From: Pseudomonas mosselii
Lineage (GTDB): Bacteria; Pseudomonadota; Gammaproteobacteria; Pseudomonadales; Pseudomonadaceae
NCBI RefSeq assembly: GCF_019823065.1
Contig: NZ_CP081966.1
Span: 5,921,501-5,985,500 of the forward strand
Direction of reading: 5' to 3'
DNA: 64,000 nucleotides
The notes under the pieces were generated by a model. It had not been told where the DNA came from. It was given only the letters and a program-made list of their open reading frames with translations, and did no database searches. Shown in pieces: positions 48,113-57,162 of this stretch (position 1 is the first letter of the stretch; every line of letters begins with the position of its first letter). The position numbers were made by a program, and so were the translations under genes.

Positions 48113-49039
48113 TCACACGTTCGGGCACGGCACCGGCGCCCAGTCACCCATGTCCGGGTTGCGGCACATGGCGTTGACCTGGTCGGTACCGGCCTTGGCC
48201 ACCTGCTGGGCCTCGGCTTTCTTGCCGTTGGCGTTCTGCAGGGTCTTCTCGGTGGCCACCGCTTCCTGTGGCACCTTGGTGTTGGTCTTGGCCGGCTGGA
48301 CCTTCTTCACGTCCTTCTTCTTGCCGGTGGTCGCCACTTTCGGCGGCTCGGCCACGGCGACCACGTCGGTGCGCGCGACGCCGACCTGCTTGAGGTCCTG
48401 CTCGTAGGCCTGGGTGTAGTTGTTCAGGTTCTCACCCAGGCGGCCGTTGACGGTGGTCAGCAGGTTGTTCGACTCCTGCAGGCCGGCAACGATCTCGGCC
48501 AGGCGCTTGCGACCTTCGGTGTCGTTGATGCGGCCGGCCTTGCGGTTCTGGATCAGGCTGGCGAACTCGCGCTGGTAGCAGGACTGCGACGACTTGGCGT
48601 AGGCGGTGGTGCGGTCCAGGTCGGCGGCGCTCTTGTCGATATCGGTGGCGTACGAGGCGATACGCTGCTTGTCGTCGCTGATCTGCTTCTGACGCTCGGT
48701 GTAGTAGCCGGCCGCGCCGCCGACCAGGGCGCCACCGGCGGCACCGATGGCGGCATTGCGGCCACGGTTTTCCTTGTCGACCAGGGCGCCGGTCAGGGCG
48801 CCGCCGACCGCGCCGAGCAGCGCGCCGGTGGCGACCGAGCGGGTCATGTCACCGTCGGTGGAGCGCAGGTGCTGCACCGGCTCGTAGCAGTTGGGGTAGT
48901 ACTCGACCTTGGTCGTGGCGCCGACCTTGGACACGGGCGAGCTGGCGCAACCGCTCAACAGCACGGTGCTGAAACCGGCTGCCAGCAGCAGCGCGGTACG
49001 GGCCTGGGATGCAGTGATCAGGGGTTTGCGGGTGAACAT
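48113..49039 (-). CDS. tagQ: T6SS-associated outer-membrane lipoprotein TagQ
   Basis: A 308-residue lipoprotein. The lipobox is LLSGC with Cys31, and the next residue is Ala, favouring outer-membrane sorting. A glycine-zipper region follows at about 72-113 (LLGAVGGALTGAL, IGAAGGALVGGAAGYY), then a helical, coiled-coil-like domain and a Lys-rich tail. In P. aeruginosa TagQ anchors TagR at the outer membrane and feeds the TagST-PpkA signalling chain. The position after tagR matches that operon. Called from order plus lipoprotein features. Confidence 0.85.
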   Translation of the reverse strand: MFTRKPLITASQARTALLLAAGFSTVLLSGCASSPVSKVGATTKVEYYPNCYEPVQHLRSTDGDMTRSVATGALLGAVGGALTGALVDKENRGRNAAIGAAGGALVGGAAGYYTERQKQISDDKQRIASYATDIDKSAADLDRTTAYAKSSQSCYQREFASLIQNRKAGRINDTEGRKRLAEIVAGLQESNNLLTTVNGRLGENLNNYTQAYEQDLKQVGVARTDVVAVAEPPKVATTGKKKDVKKVQPAKTNTKVPQEAVATEKTLQNANGKKAEAQQVAKAGTDQVNAMCRNPDMGDWAPVPCPNV

Positions 49040-49117
49040 GGTCTGGTTTCTCTTCTTGGGTTTCTCGGTATCCGGAGGCTTCGTGCCACCCGGGAGTCCT
49101 TTCTGTCGAAGCTGTCC

Positions 49118-50884
49118 TTAGGGTCGCGGGGCGGCCGATGCCAGCAGCTCCTTGAGGATCGTCGCCGGATCGGCCCGCCGGTTCTGGCGGTACTCCCCGA
49201 CGTGGCGGACGAACAGGGTGGCGCGGGTCACCAGGCTGTTGCCCAGGACCGGCTTGCGATTGAGCTCTTCCTTGACCCGCTGGAACTGCGCCTGGATCAC
49301 CGCGTCGGTGTAGCGCGTGCCACTGGCCAGGTTGTCGATGTAGATCGCCACGGCGCCGTCGAGGGCGGCGCGGCCATTGGCGATGGCGGCGCCGTACATG
49401 CGCGCGCTGGTCTGGTCGCCCGAGGCCTCGGCCTTGGCCTGGGTGGCCTGCAGGTTGGTCAGGCGGATGTTGTAGTTGTTGACAGTCTCGGCCACCAGGG
49501 CGGCGGACTGGATCAGGTTGCCGGCGGCCTCTTCACGCTGGCGGGCGATCAACGAGACGTTGCGCTTGAGCTCTTCGTTGACCAGGCCGAGCTCGGCTTG
49601 CTGGCGCGGGTCGGTGGCGGCGGCGATGATGCTGTCCAGGCGCTTGGTCGGGTCCTGGGCGGCGTCGATGTCGTCGGTCAGGCCGGCCAGCCGGCCTTCC
49701 TTCTGCCACTGCTCGAACAGTTCCTGGTAGCGTGAGCGCGGGGCCGACAGGGCACCGATGGCTACGCGAAAACCGGTGGTCTCGTTGCGCTGCTCGGTGC
49801 CGTCGGCGCCGAACAGCGGATACTCGCGGCGCATGCCAGTGAAGAGGGTGCCCTCGCCCTCGAGGTAGTTGCCGCCCTTGACCACGAAGCCACCATAGGC
49901 GCCCTGCAGGCGCCCGGCGTTGACCAGCTGGAACGACTCCTGGACCATCTCGGCGGCGTTGCCGATCACGTCGAACAAGCCCAGCGGGTTGGGCTGCTTG
50001 GTACCGATCGGCATCAGCCGCGCCGCCTGCCCGGTGCCGCCGGCGACCTGGTTGAACACCGCGAAGTCGGCCAGCGGTCCTTCACTGTCGGCGCCTTCGA
50101 CCTTGCGCGGGAACAACCGTCCTTCCAGTTCCTGGCGGCTGACCGCCGAACCACCACGGGCGGCGAACTCCCACTCGACTTCGGTGGGCAGGCGCACGAA
50201 ACCGGTGCCACCGTCCTCGGCCTTGCTGCCACGGCCACTGACCGGCAGCAGGTCGCGATGGTGCTTCATCAGCCAAGCACTGTAGACGGCGGCGAAACGT
50301 TCGGCCTCGAAGCGCGACAGCTTGACCTTGGGCAGGCGCCCCGCCGCGTCGTTGTTCGCCTCGCAGGCCGGCGCCGCGTCGCCGCCGGCCAGCGACGGCG
50401 CCTGGGCCATCACCTGGGCGTACTGGCGGGCGGTCACTTCGTACTTGCCGATGAAGTACATCATCGGCGTGAGCGGGCTGCCTTTCTCGACCTTTGGCAG
50501 GCTCGGGCCGACCGCCTTCTGCCACTGCGGCGCCAAGTCCTGCAGGCTGAACTGGCCGTTGATGAAGTCGCGTCGGTAACCGGAGATGAACGACTGTTTG
50601 TAGCCGGCCTCGCCTTCGCTGAACGGGTAGCCGAGGTTGACCTCGCGGTCGTCGAGGCTGCCCTGGGCCAGCACATAGACGCTGCGCAGCACCAGTTCGC
50701 CGCCACAGGGCAGCGGCAGGCTGACATCGCCCGGCAACGGCTTGGGGTTGTCGAACTTGCTGTCGGCCGCGGCCTGCGACTGCACGGCCGGCTTGGCCTT
50801 GTCGTCGCCATCGGCCGGGGAGCAGGCACCCAGGCTCAGCGCGGTGAGGATCAGGGCGGCAGCCCCGAGACGGCGATCAGACAT
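49118..50884 (-). CDS. tagR: T6SS regulatory protein TagR (FGE/SUMF1-fold)
   Basis: A 588-residue exported protein. The signal sequence ends in LSLGAC, with a lipobox-like Cys21. A formylglycine-generating-enzyme-like (SUMF1) domain lies at about 125-380, with YFIGKYEVTARQYAQVM, FVRLPTEVEWEFAARGG and the G-x-N-E/A-x-E-like DVIGNAAEMVQESF. A helical C-terminal domain follows. TagR acts in the periplasm and promotes PpkA activation in the threonine-phosphorylation pathway; catalysis by the SUMF1 fold is not established. The ATG at 50884 is used; a GTG at 50887 is adjacent. It overlaps the tagS stop. Confidence 0.88.
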   Translation of the reverse strand: MSDRRLGAAALILTALSLGACSPADGDDKAKPAVQSQAAADSKFDNPKPLPGDVSLPLPCGGELVLRSVYVLAQGSLDDREVNLGYPFSEGEAGYKQSFISGYRRDFINGQFSLQDLAPQWQKAVGPSLPKVEKGSPLTPMMYFIGKYEVTARQYAQVMAQAPSLAGGDAAPACEANNDAAGRLPKVKLSRFEAERFAAVYSAWLMKHHRDLLPVSGRGSKAEDGGTGFVRLPTEVEWEFAARGGSAVSRQELEGRLFPRKVEGADSEGPLADFAVFNQVAGGTGQAARLMPIGTKQPNPLGLFDVIGNAAEMVQESFQLVNAGRLQGAYGGFVVKGGNYLEGEGTLFTGMRREYPLFGADGTEQRNETTGFRVAIGALSAPRSRYQELFEQWQKEGRLAGLTDDIDAAQDPTKRLDSIIAAATDPRQQAELGLVNEELKRNVSLIARQREEAAGNLIQSAALVAETVNNYNIRLTNLQATQAKAEASGDQTSARMYGAAIANGRAALDGAVAIYIDNLASGTRYTDAVIQAQFQRVKEELNRKPVLGNSLVTRATLFVRHVGEYRQNRRADPATILKELLASAAPRP

Positions 50885-52079
50885 CACGTATTCCTTGGCA
50901 AGCCTCGATGCGCGCTACCCGCCAGCCGCCCAGGGCGGCGGCGGCAGTGCTGGCCAGCAGCACGGCACACAACGCAACGAGGTAGTGCATGGGCAGCAGG
51001 TGGCTGGCGAACTCGCCGGGCACTTGCATGAAAAGCCGGTTCAGGCCGTGTTCGGCCAGCAGGTACAACAGTCCCGCCACGGCGGCGGCCAGAAGGCCGC
51101 TGTAGAGCGCCTGGAGCACCACGAACAACAGCAGCGCGGCGGTGCCGAAGCCCAGCAGGCGCAGCACCGCCAGCTCGCGCTGCTTGCGCTCCACCGCCGC
51201 CACCGCGCCCGCGGCGATGGCCGCCACGGCGCCGGCCACGGCCAGGCTGGCGATGATCCAGAACACCAGGTCGAGGTTGCGGCTGAGCGATTGCACCTGG
51301 GCGATCTGTGCGGCCTGGGTCGAGACCAGCAGCTTGCGCTCGGCGAAGAACTGGCGCAGTGGCTCGACATCGGCCAGCTCGCGGGCATACAGGCGAAACG
51401 CCGGGTATACCCGCTGCGCCAGGGGGCCTTGCGCCTCGCCTTGCCACTCCAGTGCCGGCACCGCGCGGCCATCGCGGTAGTCCTCGACGGCTTCGAGCAA
51501 CTGCAACGACGCGAAAAGACCATCGCGCTCGAACGCGGCCAGGGGCAACACGCTGATGACCTGAAGGCGCGTCTGCCGCCATTGCATCTGCCCGGCCTGC
51601 TGGCGGCTGAAGCTGGCCTGCAGCTCGTCCCCGGCCCTGGCACCGAGCTTTTCCGCGGCGGTAAAGCTCAGCACCACCTGTTGCACCCCCGATGGGGCAG
51701 CGACCTGGGCCAGCAAGGGATCGCCCTCGGCGGTAGGCAGCATTTCAACCGTCAGGCCACGCCCGTGGGCGGGCAACAGCAGTTCGGCGGTGGCGGCGAT
51801 CTGGCGGGTGCGCGGGATGGCGAAGGCCACTCCCGGACGCTGTGCCAGTTCGTCGAGGAACTCGGCGCGAAAGCGCCCGCCGCCCAAGGGAATGATCTCG
51901 CGCACGCCCGGGTCGCGCTGCAGGCGCTCGGTGAGGCTGCCGACCAGGCCGAACTTCAGGCCGAACAGCACCAGCAACGGCGCGATGACCGCCACCAGCG
52001 CCAACACGCCACACGCCGACAGCCGCGCATCGTTGCGGTAGTCCTGCCAGGCCAGCCCGGCGATCAGCAGCGGGCGCAT
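50877..52079 (-). CDS. tagS: ABC-type permease TagS
   Basis: A 400-residue MacB/FtsX-like permease. A first membrane helix at about 22-44 is followed by a periplasmic domain of roughly 200 residues. Three helices form the C-terminal half (WIIASLAVAGAVAAIAAGAV, LLLFVVLQALYSGLLAAAVA and a last near 375). It is coupled to TagT by the stop/start overlap at 52079. In P. aeruginosa TagS and TagT form an inner-membrane complex that signals upstream of PpkA. The frame open to 52133 is ignored because the ATG at 52079 fits the overlap. Confidence 0.88.
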   Translation of the reverse strand: MRPLLIAGLAWQDYRNDARLSACGVLALVAVIAPLLVLFGLKFGLVGSLTERLQRDPGVREIIPLGGGRFRAEFLDELAQRPGVAFAIPRTRQIAATAELLLPAHGRGLTVEMLPTAEGDPLLAQVAAPSGVQQVVLSFTAAEKLGARAGDELQASFSRQQAGQMQWRQTRLQVISVLPLAAFERDGLFASLQLLEAVEDYRDGRAVPALEWQGEAQGPLAQRVYPAFRLYARELADVEPLRQFFAERKLLVSTQAAQIAQVQSLSRNLDLVFWIIASLAVAGAVAAIAAGAVAAVERKQRELAVLRLLGFGTAALLLFVVLQALYSGLLAAAVAGLLYLLAEHGLNRLFMQVPGEFASHLLPMHYLVALCAVLLASTAAAALGGWRVARIEACQGIRDV

Positions 52080-52783
52080 CAGGCGGCCCGCTCCAGCGTT
52101 GCCGTGACGCCGCCGTCGGCCTCGCGCCGGCAAGCCATGCGCAGCACCGTCAGCCCGGCCTGGCGGGCCAGGGCCTCGTCGTGAGTGGCGACCACGCAGG
52201 TCACCTGGCGCGCCTCGGCCTCGCGCAGCAACAGTTGCATCACCCGCTCGGCGTTGACCGGGTCCAGCGCGGCGGTCGGTTCATCGGCCAGCAGCAGCGT
52301 CGGGGCATGGGCCAGGGCGCGGGCGCAGCTGACCCGCTGACGCTGGCCGAGGGACAGGGCGGCAGGTTTCTTGCCCAGCTGGTCGTGCACATCCAGCGCT
52401 TCGGCCAGACGCTCGACGCTGCCGTCATCCCCAAGCCCCAGCAACTGGCGTGGCAGGCGGATGTTGCCGCGCACATCGAGAAAACCCAGCAGCCCACCCG
52501 CCTGCAGCACGTAGCCAAGGTGACGGCTGCGCCAGCTGGCCAGGCGGTCGAGCTGACGGCCGCGCCACAGCCCGGCGACATCCTCGCCACCGAGGACGAA
52601 GCCCTGCGCCGCATCCGGCGCCAGCACCAGCGCCAGCAGGTCGAGCAAGGTGCTCTTGCCGCAGCCGCTGGGGCCGACCAGCGCCACCCGCTCGCCGACG
52701 GCCAGGTGCAGCCGGTCGACTTGAAGGCTGTAGCGCTGGGCATCTTGTCCGCGCGTCTTGCGCACCCCGTCCAGGCGGATCAT
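52079..52783 (-). CDS. tagT: ABC-transporter ATPase TagT
   Basis: ATPase partner of TagS, 234 residues. Walker A is VGPSGCGKSTLLDLL, the signature is LSLGQRQRVSCARAL, Walker B is TLLLADEPTAALDP and the switch His is in VVATHDEAL. The LolD/MacB-like family is inferred. The ATG at 52783 overlaps the ppkA stop codon; an adjacent GTG (52786) is an alternative start. Confidence 0.9.
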   Translation of the reverse strand: MIRLDGVRKTRGQDAQRYSLQVDRLHLAVGERVALVGPSGCGKSTLLDLLALVLAPDAAQGFVLGGEDVAGLWRGRQLDRLASWRSRHLGYVLQAGGLLGFLDVRGNIRLPRQLLGLGDDGSVERLAEALDVHDQLGKKPAALSLGQRQRVSCARALAHAPTLLLADEPTAALDPVNAERVMQLLLREAEARQVTCVVATHDEALARQAGLTVLRMACRREADGGVTATLERAA

Positions 52784-55782
52784 CACGGCAGCGTCGACAG
52801 CGGGACACGGTACAGGGCGTCACCCGGCTCGGCGTTGCCGAAGCGCACCCAGTTGGCCATGTCGTTGTGGAAGGTCTCGTAAAGGCGGATCTTCGAGTCC
52901 AGCTCGTCGATGAAGTCCTCCTGCTCGGCCACCGACAGCGACAGCCACAAGTCCTGGGTCATGCTCAGGGATTTGCTGCGGTACGGCAGGCCATCGAGGT
53001 ACTCGCCGAGCACCCCGCCCTGGGCCAGGTTGGCGCCCTTGCGCAGGGCGCCAGGGTCGCGGCTCATATAGGCGCTGGCGCTGGCGATCTCGTTGAAGAA
53101 GTCGCCCGGCGAGCTGCGGGTCTTGCGCGCGGCATCGACGATCAGCTTGAGCGACTGCTGCAAGTCGTTGAGTTGCAGCTTGGTGAGCATCACGCACACC
53201 TGCAGGGTGGGCAGCGTCGGGTTGGTCAGGTCGCGGTCGGCGGTCCAGGCACTGACCAGCTGCGGCGCCTGGCTCGCGCCATGGCGGCCGAGGAAGTCCA
53301 TGTGCATGGCATAGCCGATGGCCTGGGACTTGGCGGCCAGCCCCGAGGCCGAGGTCAGCAGCGGCACCGGCTGTGGTTGCTGGTTGCGCACTTGGTGCAC
53401 CAGCTCGGCGAAGGTCGAGCCAATCTCGCGCACGCGCTCGCCGAACACGCCGACCTCGCCCCCCGGCACGCCGACGTAGAGGTCGCCAATCTGCGGGTTG
53501 CTGTCGGCGGTGAGCACGCGGTACTGGCTTTCGGCCGCGCCGTGGTTCTTTACCCCGGCCGGGGTGCGCAGGTGCAGGGCGTAGATCTTGATCTGCTTGC
53601 TCAGCGCGGCCTGGCGCACCTCGGCCTCGTTCATCTGGGTGCCGCTGAACGGGTCGCTCTTGCGCAGTGCGCCGGCATCGCTGACCAGCAGGATGAGGCG
53701 CCCGCCGTAGCCGGACCAGTCCATGCCCTCGACGGCCTGCATCACCCCGGCGAAGGCATCTTCGTTGAACGAATGGCTGGAAACGCTGGTGGCCTTGACC
53801 TGCGAGGCGGCCTTGAGGAAGCGCGCCGGATCCCGGCCCTCTTCCAGGCTGACCAGCGTCTTGCTCAGGTACTCGAGGCCCGGGGTGCGCTTGATGTTGT
53901 TGCGGAAACCCACCAGGCCGAAGCTGACGCTGTCCAGCTCGCCCCGGGCCGCCAGTTGCTGCTGCAGCTCGCTGACCACCTGGCGTACGCGGTCGATATA
54001 GGGCTGCATGGACACCGAGGTGTCCACCACCAGGACGATGCCGGTACGGAAGCTGTTGTCACCGACCGCCGCCACGCCGGCCGCCTTGGGCGCGCTGTCG
54101 CGGGCACTGGCGCCGGGGTCGATGGAGGCGATGTTGAGCAACTGCACCGGCTGGCCGCCGGCGTCGAAGCTTTCGCGGTAGTCGAAGATCGGCATCAGGT
54201 AGAACTGGTTCTGCGGCACGGCGCTGGCCGCCGGCTCCAGGGCCATCACCTGCGGCACCTGGTCGGGGTGGTTCTGCGCCTTGAGCAGGCTGTCGCGGGC
54301 CTGGGCGGTGTCGTCGAGCAGGTGCTGCACATCGTCCACCTGACGCATGAACATCACCGGCGAACGGCCCGAGCGCTCGGTGAACTTGAGCACCAGGCTC
54401 TGTTTCCAGTCGCTGGTCTGCGCGGCCGGCAGCCAGCCATCGCGCTGGCCGTCGCTGGCGGCGCCGACCTGGACCCAGGCCTGGCCGCCGACATCCTTGC
54501 GCTGGTAGACGTAGAGCACGGAGAAGGCCGGCAGTTTCTCGCCCGAGGCATCGCCGGGCTGGGCCACCAGCTGGGCATCGGGCTTGGTCAGCACACGCTG
54601 GAACAGGGTCTTCTTACCGGGCATCAGCAATGGGCGGCCATCGTCCGAGGCGGCGACAGGCGTGATCTTGGGTTCGGCGGGAGCCACGCTGTCGGCGGGC
54701 GTCTGCGCCACCGGTGTTTCTGGCGCGGGCGCGTCACTGCCGCCGAGCAGCCAGAAGAACGCGCCACCCAATCCCAGCGCCGCCGCGATCGCCACCGCCA
54801 GCACGGCCTTGGCCGGTTTGTTCGATCCGGACTTCACGGCGGGAGCAGGCTTGGGTTCGGGCTGCCGTACAGGCTCGGCCACAGGAAGGGCTTGCGGAAT
54901 GTCGATGGACACCGGTTGCGGGGTGGTGGCCGGCGGCGGGATCGGCAGCGGGCGCACCAATGTGCTGTCGTTGTCCTCGACCGGCGCCTGGACCGTCAGG
55001 CGGTCCAGCGCGGCCAGCAACGCCGTCGCATCGGCGAAACGCTCATTGGGGTCCTTGGCCAGCAGGCCACGCAGGATGTCCTGGTAGCGGCCGTGCTCGA
55101 TGGGCAACTCAGGCAGCGGCTCGGTCAGGTGCGCCAACGCCGTGGACAGCGCGTCGGTGCCGCTATAAGGCAGCTTGCCGACCAGGATCTCGTAGAGCAC
55201 CACGCCCAGCGCATACAGGTCGGCGCGGCCGTCGATCTCCATGCCGCGCGCCTGCTCCGGGCTCATGTAGCTCGGCGTGCCGACGGCGAAGCCAGCCTGG
55301 GTGAACTGGGTGCGGTCATCCAGCGACTTGGCGATGCCGAAGTCCGACAGCACCGCGGTGCCGTCGGCGCGGAACAGGATGTTGGCCGGCTTGACGTCGC
55401 GGTGCACCAGGCCCTCGGCATGGGCATAACCCAGCGCCTGGGCGATCTGGCGCACGTAGGCGAGGCCCTGCCCGGGCGTCAGCCCATCGGCGATGCGCTC
55501 CTTGAGCGTGCCGCTGGGCAGGTACTCCATGGCCATGTAGTACAGCTCGCCGACATTGCCGATGTCGTGGATGGTGGCGATGTTCGGGTGCGCCAGCCGC
55601 GCCAGGGTGCGCCCTTCACGCAGGAAGCGCTCGCAGAAGGTCGGGTCGGCGGCCAGGCTCGCCGCCATGATCTTCAGCGCCACCTTGCGCTGCAGGGAAC
55701 GCTGGGTGGCGAGGTACACGCTGGCCATGGCGCCTTGGCCAAGCTCGCGCTCGATATCGAATCCGGGGATCTGCATGTCCAT
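52783..55782 (-). CDS. ppkA: T6SS serine/threonine kinase PpkA
   Basis: A 999-residue transmembrane kinase that switches on the T6SS by phosphorylating Fha. The cytoplasmic kinase domain covers about 8-262, with ATP lysine Lys37, catalytic HRDVKPAN (Asp129) and DFG at 147-149. A proline-rich linker leads to one membrane helix at about 326-346. A periplasmic region follows. It contains a von Willebrand A domain with MIDAS motif DTSVS at 587-591 inside IVLVVDTSVSMQPY. The vWA domain probably receives the TagQRST signal. Seven bases separate it from pppA. Confidence 0.95.
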   Translation of the reverse strand: MDMQIPGFDIERELGQGAMASVYLATQRSLQRKVALKIMAASLAADPTFCERFLREGRTLARLAHPNIATIHDIGNVGELYYMAMEYLPSGTLKERIADGLTPGQGLAYVRQIAQALGYAHAEGLVHRDVKPANILFRADGTAVLSDFGIAKSLDDRTQFTQAGFAVGTPSYMSPEQARGMEIDGRADLYALGVVLYEILVGKLPYSGTDALSTALAHLTEPLPELPIEHGRYQDILRGLLAKDPNERFADATALLAALDRLTVQAPVEDNDSTLVRPLPIPPPATTPQPVSIDIPQALPVAEPVRQPEPKPAPAVKSGSNKPAKAVLAVAIAAALGLGGAFFWLLGGSDAPAPETPVAQTPADSVAPAEPKITPVAASDDGRPLLMPGKKTLFQRVLTKPDAQLVAQPGDASGEKLPAFSVLYVYQRKDVGGQAWVQVGAASDGQRDGWLPAAQTSDWKQSLVLKFTERSGRSPVMFMRQVDDVQHLLDDTAQARDSLLKAQNHPDQVPQVMALEPAASAVPQNQFYLMPIFDYRESFDAGGQPVQLLNIASIDPGASARDSAPKAAGVAAVGDNSFRTGIVLVVDTSVSMQPYIDRVRQVVSELQQQLAARGELDSVSFGLVGFRNNIKRTPGLEYLSKTLVSLEEGRDPARFLKAASQVKATSVSSHSFNEDAFAGVMQAVEGMDWSGYGGRLILLVSDAGALRKSDPFSGTQMNEAEVRQAALSKQIKIYALHLRTPAGVKNHGAAESQYRVLTADSNPQIGDLYVGVPGGEVGVFGERVREIGSTFAELVHQVRNQQPQPVPLLTSASGLAAKSQAIGYAMHMDFLGRHGASQAPQLVSAWTADRDLTNPTLPTLQVCVMLTKLQLNDLQQSLKLIVDAARKTRSSPGDFFNEIASASAYMSRDPGALRKGANLAQGGVLGEYLDGLPYRSKSLSMTQDLWLSLSVAEQEDFIDELDSKIRLYETFHNDMANWVRFGNAEPGDALYRVPLSTLP

Positions 55783-55789
55783 GATGTCT

Positions 55790-56509
55790 TCAGTTCACCT
55801 TGACGACCACTGCGGTGATGTTGTCCGGCGCGCCCCGGGTCAGCCCCAGGTGCACCAGGCTGCGGACCACCTCGTAGGGGTCGGCGTGGCCGAGCACCTC
55901 GGCGATCTCGTGGTCCTCGGCGGTCTTGTTCAGGCCATCGCTGCACAGCAGGTAGGTGTCGCCAGGCCGCACCTGCAGGGCCACGGCCTGCAGGTCGAGG
56001 TCATCCTCGACGCCGATGGCGCGGGTGACGATGTTGCCGCGCGGATGCACCCGCGCCTCGGCCTCGCTGAGCAGGCCGCTGTCCTGCAGCTCCTGGACGT
56101 AGCTGTGGTCGTGGCTGAGGCGCTCGATGCGGCCATCGCGCAAGCGGTACAGACGACTGTCGCCGGCCCACAGGCCGATAGCCTGGTCGCCACGCGCCGC
56201 CAGCACCACCACGGTGCTGCCCATCATCGCCACGCCACGGCGCACGGTTTCCTCGCGCACCATGCCGTTGACCCAGGCCAGGCCGTCGCGCACCTCGCCG
56301 CTGAAGTCGTCGAGCGAGTCGAGCCTCGGCAGGCTGCGCAGGCTGTCCATGGCCAGGCTGCTGACATAGTCGCCCGCCGCATGGCCGCCCATGCCGTCGG
56401 CCACTGCCCACAGGCCTGCCCAGGTCAACTCCAGGCAGGCATCCTCGTTGATCTTGCGCACCATGCCGACATGGCTGTAGCTGGCCGCGGTGTACTGCAG
56501 GTCGGTCAT
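55790..56509 (-). CDS. pppA: T6SS PP2C-type protein phosphatase PppA
   Basis: A 239-residue metal-dependent phosphatase that removes phosphate from Fha and so opposes PpkA. Motifs are MVRKINEDAC, VADGMGGHAAGDYVSS with metal-binding Asp38, and YLLCSDGLNK. There are no membrane segments, so it is cytoplasmic. The start overlaps the tagF stop by four bases. Confidence 0.95.
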   Translation of the reverse strand: MTDLQYTAASYSHVGMVRKINEDACLELTWAGLWAVADGMGGHAAGDYVSSLAMDSLRSLPRLDSLDDFSGEVRDGLAWVNGMVREETVRRGVAMMGSTVVVLAARGDQAIGLWAGDSRLYRLRDGRIERLSHDHSYVQELQDSGLLSEAEARVHPRGNIVTRAIGVEDDLDLQAVALQVRPGDTYLLCSDGLNKTAEDHEIAEVLGHADPYEVVRSLVHLGLTRGAPDNITAVVVKVN

Positions 56510-57162
56510 TCGCTGCGCGCCTCGCTACCCAAGAGAAACCCGGCGAAGTCCTCGCTGCGCGGCAGGCCCGCGCAGCGCATCAGACCCGGGGCGATACGTT
56601 CGGAACCCCTGCCCCACCACAGGCTCATGCCCTCGCAGGCGCATTCGGCCAAGGCCAGTGCGCGCCCCTGCGGCGTGGTCGCATCCAAGCGCTGCAACCC
56701 ACCGACAGTCACTTGAGGTCCCTGTAGGAGCGGCCTCGCGTCGCGAAAAGGCTGCAAAACAGCCTCGAACTCTTCAAAGGCAGCACTCGGTTCAAGCGTC
56801 GCCAGCAATGCCTCCTCGACCGCCTCGAACCACTCCTCGGCCCCGGCCACCACAGGCGCCAATGGCTGCCCCGGCTCCAGCACCTGGGCCACGGTCAGCG
56901 GAAAATACCGCCCGACCCGGTCGATGCTTGGCATCAGCACGCCGATGACCGCCTCGGGCCCGCACAGCCCCGGCGCCAGGGCGAATCGCCACAAGGGGCT
57001 GACCAGGTAGGCCTCGAGCCATCGCTCGGCCAGCGCCTGCTGGCTGGCCTGCATCCCCGCCGCCAGCCACTGGTCCCAGGGCTGGATGAAGCTGTTTGGA
57101 AGGCCGCGGCTGACGAAGTCGCCTCGGCTGGCCAGTTTTCCGTAGAAACCCACGTCGTTCAC
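56506..57162 (-). CDS. tagF: T6SS repressor TagF
   Basis: A 218-residue cytoplasmic protein with the TagF/ImpM domain beginning DVGFYGKLASRGDFVSRGLP and WDQWLAAGMQAS. It blocks T6SS assembly post-translationally by binding Fha and is relieved by PpkA signalling. The GTG at 57162 overlaps the tssM stop (GTGA) and is chosen over a longer non-conserved frame to 57429. Bases 56722-56767 within the gene match a REP element and encode QPFRDARPLLQGP. That stretch may be a recent insertion into a loop. Confidence 0.92.
   Translation of the reverse strand: MNDVGFYGKLASRGDFVSRGLPNSFIQPWDQWLAAGMQASQQALAERWLEAYLVSPLWRFALAPGLCGPEAVIGVLMPSIDRVGRYFPLTVAQVLEPGQPLAPVVAGAEEWFEAVEEALLATLEPSAAFEEFEAVLQPFRDARPLLQGPQVTVGGLQRLDATTPQGRALALAECACEGMSLWWGRGSERIAPGLMRCAGLPRSEDFAGFLLGSEARSE
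56722..56767 (+). repeat. REP-like element inside tagF
   Basis: CTGTAGGAGCGGCCTCGCGT followed by CGCGAAAAGGCTGCAAAACAGCC resembles the classical P. putida REP core. It ends in the hairpin GGCTG-CAAAA-CAGCC at 56750-56764. Unlike the other copies it lies in a coding sequence and keeps the frame open. Confidence 0.6.

Noticed and set aside
52450..55803. A plus-strand open frame of 1117 codons opposite tagT and ppkA
   Set aside because: It is a high-GC antisense shadow. The minus strand carries complete kinase and vWA motifs and the coupled overlaps, while the plus-strand translation is low complexity with no recognisable domain.
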